Assembly (NCBI GenBank): GCA_007133065.1 | Contig: SLNJ01000023.1 | Span: 1 to 64,000 of the forward strand | DNA length: 64,000 bases | Source: Opitutales bacterium | GTDB lineage: Bacteria > Verrucomicrobiota > Verrucomicrobiia > Opitutales > Oceanipulchritudinaceae | Direction: 5' to 3' | Part shown: positions 15,001-27,000 of the stretch, one piece after another | How the letters are laid out: every line of letters starts with the position of its first letter | How positions within the stretch are numbered: position 1 is the first letter of the stretch | Notes under the pieces: generated by a model | Database searches by the model: none | What the model was told of the DNA's origin: nothing | The model's input: the letters and a program-made list of their open reading frames with translations, nothing else | Position numbers and translations under genes: made by a program

Positions 15001-18000
15001 AAGACGAGTCGTTCACGGTGAGCAAGGGCGCGCTCCCCGGCAGCCTCGTGGTGTCAGCGTTCGGATACGATCAGACGCACTTCAACATCACGAAGATCAT
15101 CGCCAACGGCGGATCCGGTAACGATTACATCGAAATCGGGGAGGGCGTGTTCGCAGGGGCTGATCTCCGGGGCGGGTCCGGGAATAACACGCTCATGTAT
15201 TTCGGACTCGGTAGGGCAACCCTGACGGGTGGCCCGGGTGACGATTCGCTGGTCGTCGACGGGCCACAGGGGCATACGCTCAATGGAGGCGGAGGCAACA
15301 ACGTCATCGTCGGAGGCAGCGGCAACGATACCATCAACGCCGGCAGCGGAGACAGCGAGATTTATGGGATCGCCGGCAATAACACCATGACCGGCGGCGT
15401 CGGGGATAACGAGTTCCATGGGGGCAGCGGCAACGACACCATCATCTGGTATGCCAGCCATGGGAAGCCGGAGTTGATCGACGGCGGCGGGGGAACGAAT
15501 ACGCTGAAGATGATCCTGACCGGCGGATCCGACTCCGTGGTGTTCGATCCTTCGGGCCTGGCGTTCCGGGCGACAATCAACGATCAGCACACGCTCACCG
15601 CTTCCAACGTTCAGAACGCGGTCGTCGAAGCCGGCGGCGGCGCCGATACGATCACTGTCAACCACCTGGGCGGATCGAAACTCCGCGATATCTCGATCGA
15701 TCTCGGCAACGACACCGCACGGGATTCGGTAATCGTCAACGGCTCGAACTCCGCCGATACCTTCACGCTCTCCGTTGACGGGGGCGACGTGACCGTCGAA
15801 CGCGCCGGCGGCGTCGCGATCTCCATCGCAAAGGCCGGGGCGGCATTTGGCGGATCCGATCTACAGCTCAACCTGGGCGGCGGCAACGACGCCGTCAACG
15901 TTCTGAAGACGCTCGCGGGCGTACGGACCACGATTCACGGTGACTCCGGAAACAACACGATCCGGGTCGGTCACAACACGAACGTGAACGGGATTGCCGG
16001 CCAGCTCGACCTCTTCGGCGACAGCGGCAACGACACGTTAATCGTCGACGATCGCGACGATGCCACGAATCGCTCCGCGACCGTCACGGCCGATCGCGTT
16101 CAGGGGCTCGGTATGGCGTACGCGCCGGGCATCCGGTACGAGGGAGTCCAGAATCTCACGCTCCGGCTAGGCGACCGCAACGACACGGTCAACGTTCGCA
16201 GCACGCACGCGGGCACGACGACCACGATTCAGACCGGCAGCGGCGCAAATGTGGTCAACCTCGGGCACAACGCGCCGGCTGTGACGGGTGACGTGAACCA
16301 GGTCGCGGGAAGCGTGGTCGTAACGGGCCAGTCGTCGAACGACACGATCAACATTTACGATCGCGACAACACCGGCCCCGAGACCGCGTATATCACCGCC
16401 AACCGCGTCTGGGGGCTCGGGATGCCCGGCAGCGATGGGGTCAACGGCGGCGTCACCTACTCCGGTATCGAGAACCTGAATCTCTTCCTCGGGATCCGCT
16501 CCGACACCGTGAACGTCCGGGCCACCCACCCGAACACGGTGACGACCGTCCACACCGGCACGGGATCGGCGGCAAACGTCGTCAACGTCGGCAGCACCGC
16601 GCCGGGAACCAGCGGCCATGTGAACAGCATAGCCGGGAGCTTGGTGATCGCCGGCCAGTCGTCGAACGACACGGTGAACATCTACGATCGCGACGCCGCG
16701 GGCCCCGACGGATTCCTCACCGCCGACCGCATCTGGGGGCTCGGGATGCCGGGGAGCAGCGAGTCCGAGAAGGGCATCACCTACACCGGCATCCAGGCGC
16801 TGAACCTCTATCTCGGTGCGCGTCCCGACACGATCCATGTGCTCGGCACCCACGCCCAGACCGTCAGCACGATTTACACCGGCGCGGGAACGGCTGCGAA
16901 CACCGTCAATGTCGGCGATACAGCCAACCGCACCAACACGATTGCCGGACTCCTGATCATCCGCGGCCAGTCGACCGACGACCGGGTCAACGTCAACAAC
17001 CATGGTGCCGCAGCGCCTGACACCGGAATCCTGACTGCCGGCATGATCACCGGTCTCGGCATGGGCATCGGCGTTCAATACCAGACCGTCGAGCAGGTGA
17101 CGGTTAACCTCGGGACGGGCAACAGCACGTTCAACGTGCGTGCCACAAGCGCGGGGACGGCGGTGACGACCGTGAACACCGGACCGGGGACGAACACGCT
17201 CAACGTTGGCAGCACCGCGCCGGGAACCGGCGGTACGGTCAACAGCATCGCCGGATTCCTCCAGATCGTCGGCCAGGGCGCGTCGAACACCGTGAACGTC
17301 GATGACACCGGCGATCTCTTCGCCAACGTCGGCGAGCTGACTGACAGCCGGTTGACCGGACTCGGCATGGCCGGGAACAACCCGGCGCGCGGCATCGAGT
17401 ACACCGGCGTCGACCACCTGAATATCAACCTCGGCATCGGGGGCGACCGGTTTACCGTCTTCAGCACGCACGTGCACACCACAACCACCCTCAACAGTGG
17501 GAACGGCGCCGACCGGATTGCGGTGCGTTCGATTGACGGACTGACGATCATCAACGCCGGTCGGGGCAGCGACATCGTCTACGTCGGCAGCCAGGCCACC
17601 GTCGATCCGGCGGCATCGGAGTCGAACACCGGAGGAATCCTCACCGGTATACGCGCCGAGCTGGTCGTGAACGGCGGAGACCACCGGCCTGGTCCGGGCG
17701 ATCTGCTCCATGTCGATAACACCGGCGACACGATCGACAACGAGGGTACCTTGACCGGGACGACGATCACGGGGCTCGGGATGACCGGTTTCATCACCTA
17801 CAGTGCGTTCGAATTCCTGGAGATCTACCTCGGTTCCGGCGACGACACCTTCACGATCGAGAGCACGCACAGCGCGCAGACGATTCTTGAGACGCGCGAC
17901 GGAGACGACATCGTCAACGTCCGGACCGTGTCGGGACTGACGTTCATCTACGGGCAGGACGGCGACGACACGATCAACGTCGGCAGCACGGCGGCACAAC

Positions 18001-21000
18001 ACGTCTCCGATCCCGCCGCGGGCGTCCTCCCGGTCGACGGGCTGGTCGACGACATCAGCGCGCTGCTCGTGATCGACGGCGGGGCCGGCATCAACACGCT
18101 GAACGTGGACGATACCGGTGACGATCAGGACAACATCGGGTTCCTGACCGACGCGATGATCACCGGCCTCGATATGGAGGAAGGGATCGAGTACGCCCGG
18201 ATCCAGTACCTGAACCTCCATCTCGGCTCCGGCGACAACATCTTCAACATCCTCAACACCGGCGCGACCGAGTTGACGCAGGTTTACGGCGGTCCCGGCG
18301 ACGATGCGCTCAACGTGCACCGCATCGAACACGAGACCTGGATCTTCGGTCAGGATGGCGACGATCGGTTCCACGTCGGCGTGCAGATCGACCAGGCGAG
18401 CGGCTTCCTCGTCGACAGGGCCGACGCCGCGGTCCTCATCGATCCGCGCGACACGGATACCTCCCCGAACCGGATCGCCCGCAACGATCAAAACCGGATC
18501 AATGCCGAGCTGACGCTCGACGGCCAGGACGGCGCCGACCGTTACTTCATCTGGCTGGCGAGCGAAGGCGACGCGCTCATCAACGTGTTCGACACCGGCG
18601 CGTCCGGCGGCGACGAGCTGACCGTCATGGGCTCTGAGGGCGACGACCTCTTCCTGATGCGCGCCGGGTTGATCGAGAAGGATCTCGGCGTGTTCGGGGT
18701 CGGCCGGATCGGGTTCGTCGCGCTCCTCAACGAGGGACGCGATAGCGGACCGGAGGACGTCGAACGCGTGAATTACAGCCGCGACATCGAGGCCAACACC
18801 GGAATCAACGCCGGCTTGACCGTCCGCGGCATGGGTGGGTTCAACGAGTTCTACCTCGATGATACGCTCGCGCAGACGACCCTCTTCGGCGGCAGCGGCG
18901 GCAACTACTTCCAGTTCGGCCAGCTCTACAATTCGGCGCGGGCCGACAACGAGTTCGCCAATATCGCGGACCCGGCTGACGAGTTCACAACGGTCGAGAC
19001 CACCCGCGGATTCCTCAGCAACGGCGTCAGCTTCGATCTCACCGCGATCGGAGCGCAAGACGAGTCGAACGAGTTCGTCGTTCTTAACAACCAGGCAACC
19101 CTCGACCTGCGCGGCGGGAACGCGAACGACACGTTCGTGGTGCGCGCCTTTGCCGTCGTCGGTTCGAAGGACGCGGAGCGGCGCAACATCGACATCGCGA
19201 CCGGCGGCGGAGAGAACTTCATTGAATACGTCATCGGCGCCCCGGTGAACATCGATGGCGGTGGTGGGTTTAACACGCTGCGCATCGTTGGAACCGAGTT
19301 CGGCGACGACTTCGTTGTGACCGAGGACGGGGTTTTCGGGGCCGGCCGGAGCGTCAATTTCGTCAATATCCAGCAGCTCGAAATCGACGGCGCCGAGGGC
19401 AACGACCGCTTCTTCATCCTCGGCACCGCCCCCGAAACCTCCGTCGTGCTCTCGGGCGGGCTTGGGTCGAACACGTTCTTTGTCGGCGGTCAGGCGCCCG
19501 ACATCATCAGCCGGGATCTCAAGGGCCACAGCGGGATCATCGGTCACGACGTCCTCAGCGAAGATGACGTGTGGGACGGCCTCCGGGTCGACCAGATATC
19601 GGCGAATGTCGCGGACAACGACGAGCCGGGTATCGTGATCACCCAGGAGGGCGGACAGTCGATCCTCGTCAACGGCGTGCGGCTCGACAGCTATACCGTC
19701 GTCCTGACTCGGGAGCCCAGCGGCCCGGTCACCGTGACCGCTTCCGCACCGAATGCCGTGGTCGTGAACGATGAGAACGAGGTCGATCTCCTGCCGCTCG
19801 CCTATTTGTCGAAGTCCGCCGACGGCGAGTTTAAGACCAGCCTCGAACTGGTGTTCGAGCCCGACGGCGAGAACGATTGGCGCACGCCGCAGACCGTGTG
19901 GATGAAAGCCGCGGGAGACCAGCCGCACCATGGCGTCGTGGGCGGGTTCGTGACGCACGAGGTCGCGGGAGACAGAATCTTCGGGTGGACCAGCTCCGCG
20001 CTCCGCTCCGTCGGCGAGGCATCCTCCAGCCAGTTGATCGACACCGACGCCGACTTCGGCGAAAACGACAGCCTCCGTGGCGCGACGGTGCGGATCACCG
20101 AGGGGCCGGGAGCCGGCCAGTCGCGTACCATTACAGGGAACACCAACACCACCCTCACGTTCGACCGGGCGTGGACCCTCGACCCCGTGGAGGAGGCGAA
20201 TGCCGAACACGAGGAAAATCTGAGCCGCTACGAGATCAACCTCTACGAAGGGCTCGCAATCCCGGTGGTGGGAATGCTGGCCTACTTCGACGACGCGGGG
20301 GCGGCGATCATCGAGCCGGGCGAGGGCGTCCGGATCATCGAGCAGCCCGAGAACGGTGGAGTCGATTTCAACGCGGCGGCGCCGTTCACCGGCAGTTACG
20401 ACGTCGTCCTCACCCGCGCTCCGGAGCCGGGTACGACAGTCCGTGTCCAGATAGACGCAGGCGACGGACTGCAGACGAACGTCGACCACCTCGAATTCAA
20501 CCACGCGAACTGGGACGTGCCGCAGAGCGTAACGGTCGCAATCGAAGCGGACGGGGAGGTCCAGAAGGACCGCCTGCTCGAGATCGAACACCGGTTCGAC
20601 GATAGCCTCCCAAGCCGCGACGCCAGCTTCGACGGCACCCCCCTCGGATCGGCGTTTGTCCGCGTCATCGACGGCGATTCGCCGGCCGTCGTAATGATCG
20701 AGTCGAATGGTTCCACCGACGTCATCGAGGGCGGCACCCTGGCCGACGGCGCGCCATGGACCGACACGTACACCGTGGTGCTGAGCCAGAAGCCCGAGAA
20801 GGACGTCCACGTCGTTATCCGCGCCGAGGGCACCCGCACGAGCGCCGGCAACGTCGTCAGCTTCGGTGAACAGGTGTTGCTCGCGCACGAGCCGGCGGCG
20901 GACGGCGATTTTGACTCGGTCATCACGTTGACCTTTACGCCGGAAAACTGGAACGAGGTCCAGACCGTGGGCGTCAAGGCGATCGACAACGACATCATCG

Positions 21001-24000
21001 ACGGCGGCGACACGATGGTCTTCCCGCGGTTGGCCGACGACACCAGCCGGATCCAGGGACCGCTCCTGGTCCAGGGCGGCGGCGGACAGGGCTCGCTCGT
21101 CGGGCTCCCGGTGCCGCTTCTGCTCCCCGGTGAGAGCAACGCGTTCCGTCCTTCCGGTGAGGTGGCCGCTGAATCACAGACCGGGGCCGACAGCGTTGTG
21201 GTAGATGAGGCGGATCTGCTGGCGTTCATCGCACGGTACGGACTCGACGCCGGTCTCGAACCGGCGGACGACCCGCTCCAGACGCTCGTGAACAAGACCT
21301 TCCGCCTGCTCAGCGGGTTGAACGCCACCGAGTTCGACGACCGATTCGGACCGGAATCCGATGGAACCGAGGTATTCAACCCCGCCGATCCAGAGCTGCA
21401 GAAACTGATCCCGTTCCGCGAGATCGCTTCCGTCGAGAACCTGGGCGACGGCACCGTCCGGCTCGGGTTCGAACTCGCGTGGACCCATCCGATTTATGCC
21501 GGCGACGAGTACGTCCTGATCAACGCCTCGCCGGCCAACTTCTTCATGGTCGCCGAGGACCAGGTCGACATGCTCTTCGTCTTCGACACCGACGCGCGTA
21601 GCGACGAAACGGGGCGGTTGCTGTTCCACACCGAGGACCCGAAGGATGCCGAGGGTAACGACCTCTACGACGTGCCGCTGGCGAATCGCGGCCAACTGGT
21701 CGGGCTCGGCATGCACGACGGACGCGTCATCGGCACCGGCGACGACGCCACGCGCCTGCCGGCAGGGATCGTATTCGACGAGATCGACGTGCTTGAGATC
21801 GACCTCGGCTCCGGCGACAACCACTTCGTTATTGAAAGCACGCACAGCGGTGCGACCCGCCTCAATACCGGGGGAGGCGACGACACTGTCGACGTCTGGT
21901 CGGTCTCGGGACCGACGTTTGTGAACGGCGGACCCGGCAACGACGTGACCACGGTCGGCACGCCGGAGGGCGACCGCCACACGCTCAGCCGGATCGCCGC
22001 CCTGCTCACCGTCGCCGGGGACGTGCCGGAAGCGTTTGCCCGCATCACCGTGCGCGGCGAACCGGATGTGGTTGGGCACGACGGAGGACTGCTTGCCCAG
22101 GGCTCGACCAACGAACAGGAAATCGTGATCAACGCCGGCGGCGGCACCTTCACCCTCCGCTTCAAGGGCATCGTAGAGGATCCCGACGCCCAGCCGCCGG
22201 TCGGATTTGAGACCGGTCCGCTCGCGCACGACGCGGAGGCGGATGTGATCCGCGACGCGCTCCTCGCGCTCACCGATGACGACGGGCAACCGCTTCTCTC
22301 CGCGGAGGACTTTGACGTCGAACGCTTCGGCGACCGCATCATTATCCGGTTCACCGAGGATGGCGCCTTCGCCAAACAGCCGATGCACACGTTCGCCGTC
22401 AGCAGCGGCGATCTCCTCCCGACCGGATCGAATACGCTCAACGTGATCGGGACCGGAGACACGGAGGATGTGTGGGCGCTGCTGACCGGGTCGACGCTGA
22501 CCGGAATGGGGATGCCGGTGTTCAACGCGATCCAGACAATTTACGTCGATGATCCGATGCCGGGGCAGGGACTGCGGCCGTTCACACTCGCCTTCGGCGG
22601 GGAGACGACCGCGGCACTCAACGTCGAGAGCACGGCCGCCGAGATGCAGGCGGCGCTCGAAGCGCTCGACACGATCGGCGAGGGCAACGTGACGGTCAAC
22701 AAGGTCGGCAAGGTGTTCGTGCTCCGCTTCCAGGGCGACATGACGAACCGGTCGGTCGATCCGATCACAACCGACGCGGATCACGTCCTGATCGGCGTGC
22801 GCGAGCCTGGAATCGACAAGCTGATCGATCCGAACATCCCGCCGAGCGCCGACGCGCTCGCCCGCAACGATCTGCAGACGCTCGCGATCGACGCAACCGG
22901 CGGCACGTTCACGCTCGACCTGATGGGCTCGCAGACCGATCCGATCGCCTACAATGCGACCGCGGACGAGGTCCGCGACGCCCTCCAACGGCTCGTCGGG
23001 AGTCCGTTCGCCGACGACATTGCGGTCAGCCGCTACGGCTCGACCTACCACATCCTCTTCCAGGGCGCGGTCCGCCAGGTGGTGGGCGGCCCGGGAGTCG
23101 GATTCCTCAAAATCGAGACCGGCAACCTCGACGGTACGGCGTCGCTCGCCACTCGCATGGACGGGATCAACTACTACTTTATCGACGAACTGAACATCGA
23201 GTTCGGTACCGGAGACGACGTGCTCAACGTGCAGAGCACCTCGGCGGCCGTGAACAACATCAACCTGAATGCGGGCGATGACCGCATCTTCATCTCCTCC
23301 GATGCCGATCTCGATCACAACACCTTGGCCCCCGATGGCGCCGCCTACCGGTTCGACTTCCTGACCGGGCACCTCGATTCAATCCACGGTGAGGTCAACA
23401 TTGATGCAGGCGAGGGCCGCCACCAGCTGATGATCAGCGACGAGGCGACCGAATCGGCAAAGGGAACCGAGACCGAACCGGTCGCGATCCGGCGGCCGGA
23501 CGGTGACGTGGCCTCGAAACACGGCGTCCTCGACAATATCGAAATCGAGATCCTCAACATGGCGGCGGCGATTCGCTTCGGATCCGCTCCCGAGCTCTCG
23601 GGCAATTTCTTCGACGGCGTGACAATCTGGGGTGGCGCCCACGGCAACGTGATCGACGTCGACGCCACACACCACCGCGCGAGCGAAGCGTGGCGCACCG
23701 TGACCACGTTGAATTCGGGCCTGGGAGACGACACCGTATCGGTCAACCTCGAGGACGGCAGGGACGGATTCTTCGTTCTGAACGCGCAGGATGGCGACGA
23801 TTCGATCGACGCCCGAGCCTCGACGCTGCCGTTGATCCTCTTCGGCGGACAGGGCGACGACGTGATTCACGGCGGCCAGGGTGGCGACATCATCTTCGGC
23901 GACCAGGGTCGCGTGGTCTACCTGGACGAACACGGCAAACCCACCACGGTCCTCGGACACGGCGGCGCCTACGACTTTACCGACGGCGCACGCCTGCCGC

Positions 24001-27000
24001 CGCACGCCATGTTCAACGTCGATCCGTTCACCACCGGTGACAACCGGGTTTACGGCGGCGCGGGCGACGACGTCATCGTCGGGGGCCACGGCCACAATTG
24101 GATCCACGGTGGTTCGGGCGACGACATCCTCATCGGCGACGGTGGTTGGATCGAATTTGAAACCGCCCGCACCGACTGGATCGGGATTGATGAGGTCCTC
24201 CCGATCTACATCGAAAGCGTATTCGATATTCGTCAGCTCCACGGCCTCGACGGCCAGAGCCGGGCCTGGGAGTTCGACATTGATCCGCTGGTCAGTGGAC
24301 GTCCGACCCTCATTCCGGGCGGAACCGACGTGATTCTCGGCGGGGACGGGGACGATCTCGTGATTGGCGGGTCCGGCTCGGATATCCTCGAGGGCGACGA
24401 CGGGCGCGTCGATCGCGACACCGGCCTCCTGCTCCGGGACGATGCCGGCAACCTGCTCACCCGGATCGAGAGCGGCGAGCGCAACCGCGACCTGATCTTC
24501 GGCGACAACGTGCTGCTCGACCGCACCGGCGACCGGCTGGACGACTTCACCAACCCGCGGTTCCGCGCGCTCACAGGCGATCAGATCTATGCGACCGGGA
24601 TGCACGAAAATGGCGAACTGTTGATCGACCGCGGCTCCCAGTACGAAGATCCGGCCTGGGCCGACGGCAACCGGCCCGTGTGGGCGAACTGGGAGATCAC
24701 CCTGCATGACGGGCTGACCGACTACGCCGGCGCCATCCTCACCGATACCGACCCGGCCTCCGCCCCGACCCACGGCGACAACTACATCGCCGGCGGGCGC
24801 GACGCCGACATGATCTTCGGTCAGCTCGGCGACAACACCATCCAGGGCGACGGGTCGATCTTCTTCGATGTCTGGGGTCGCGATTGGGTGCTCGAGGATG
24901 CGCTGACCGCCGCGTTCACCGCCGAGACGTTCTCGGGGCTCCACCAGGGCGGCGTCGCGCCGCTCGGTCTCCTCGACGCCCTGACCGCGCGGCCGGCAGC
25001 GCCCGAACAACTGCCGCGCTCGTTCGAAGCGCACGACGACGGCGACGATTACATCGAAGGCGGGCCGGGGAACGACGTCATATTCGGCAACCTCGGGCAG
25101 AACGATATCATCGGCGGCAGCTCGAACCTGTTCGGCCTGGCCGACGCCTGGCAGCGGGCCGGGGTGACGCCCGACGCGTTCGGCGCGCACGAAGGCGCGC
25201 ACCCGGGCAGCGGCGCCAACATCATCTTCGGCGGCGCCGGTACGCGCATCGACCGCGATGATCCGGGATATGACGAGGGAGACGACCCGCTGGTGCCGTT
25301 CGAGGACCGGCACGGGCGCAACGCCAGCGTCATTCTCGGCGACAACGGCAGCATCTTCCGCCTGACCGGGGTTGGCGGCGCGGACACTGGCGCGAACCTG
25401 ACGTTCAACTACGACGTCAACGATCCGACTCGCGGAGATCTCCACATCCACGCCCGCGGCGTCGATCTGCTCGATTACAAGCGTTGGGAAATCGCCGGGG
25501 CGGCCGGCGTCGATGTGCCGGAGCACCTTGGATTCGTGAGCGAAATCGGGATGGGCGACCTCGTCCGCGGCGAATCGGGCGACGATGTTATCTTCGGAAT
25601 GGGCGGCGACAATGTGATCTTCGGGGACACCGGGGACGACCTCATCGTCGGCGGGTACGGGAACAACTGGATCTCGGGCGGGACCGGCGACGACGGGATC
25701 CTCGGGGACGACGGCCTGATCTTCATCAGCCGCAACAGCGATCAATACGGCGAGCCGCTCTACGGCATCGCCCCAATCGCACCGGATGAGCTCTCCGCCG
25801 TCATCAGCACCAACGGACCGCGGATGGATGCGCTGATCAACGTCGCAGGCGACACCAAGCATACCGCGCGCCTGTTCGCATTCGCTTACGAGCACGGCGG
25901 CAACGACATTATCTTCGGCGGGCTCGGGAACGATTCGATCCACGCAGGCGCCGGCGATGACGCCGTCTCGGGCGCCGAAGCGCTCCCCGAATACTTCTCC
26001 GGCGAGTTGAACTGGCTGATGGAACTGATGCAGGGCGAGGATGTCGCGGAGCGGCCGTGGTTCTACGGTGTCGCGCCGTTCAATCCCGGCGACGTGCTGC
26101 AGTACGGCGAGACCGAAGGCAACTGGTTCAAACTCTACAACCAGGAGGATCCGCTTCGGATGATGCTGATCGATAGCGAAGGAAACCGGGTTGACGAAGC
26201 GGATGTCGTCATCGCCTATCATGATCCCGACGGCCCGCAGGATGATCTGAGCAATGTCAATCTGGCCGAGACCAAGTGGTTCCGCGCCGGCACCGACGAG
26301 GAGGTCTTCCAGTTCCTCCTGAACTTCGACCCGACCGAGGGTCCGCTGGACGAACGTTTCGAGACCGAAGCCCAGCCGACGAGCGGCGACGACGTGATCT
26401 TCGGCAACCTCGGCAACAACTGGATCGTCGGCGGACCCGGACGCGACCACATCTGGGGCGGGGCCGGCAACAATGTCCTCAACGCAAACGACAACCACCT
26501 GAGCACGCTCTTCACCTCCGACCCGATCGCGAACGACGTCGAAGATCCGTACCAGGCCTACGCGGACATCGTCTTCGGCGGATCCGGACGGGACTCGCTG
26601 CTCGGGAATACCGGCGCCGATCGCTTGATCGACTGGCTCGGGGAGTACAACAGTTACGCGGTGCCGTTCAACCCGTTCGGTGGACACCAGATCTGGCGCC
26701 AGGCCCCGGCCCCGGCATTGCTCCAGTTCCTGCTCGATCTCTCCCGCGCCGACGGCGCCGACCAGCTCCTCGGAATCGAGCGGGGCGGCGATCCGGATCG
26801 CCAGGGCGAGCCGTACGGCGAGATCGGGCTCGTCACCAAGGACGACCCGGAATGGGGCGAACAGAACGGTCAGCCGGTCTCCCCGCAGCCCGGCAGCTAC
26901 CCCGGAAACAGGATCCTCATGTGGCGCGATCTGCCCGGTGAACCTGCCAGTGAGGACGGCGGGGAGACGGAATCGGAAGGCGGCGAAACCGAACAAGAGA

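Noticed and set aside
16167-20888. A 1,573-residue open frame on the minus strand
   Set aside because: It lies wholly antisense to the GLGM and Calx-beta coding repeats of the first giant. Its protein is compositionally odd (Val/Asp/Arg/His-rich) without domains. It results from high GC and the repeated GAC/GTC codons.
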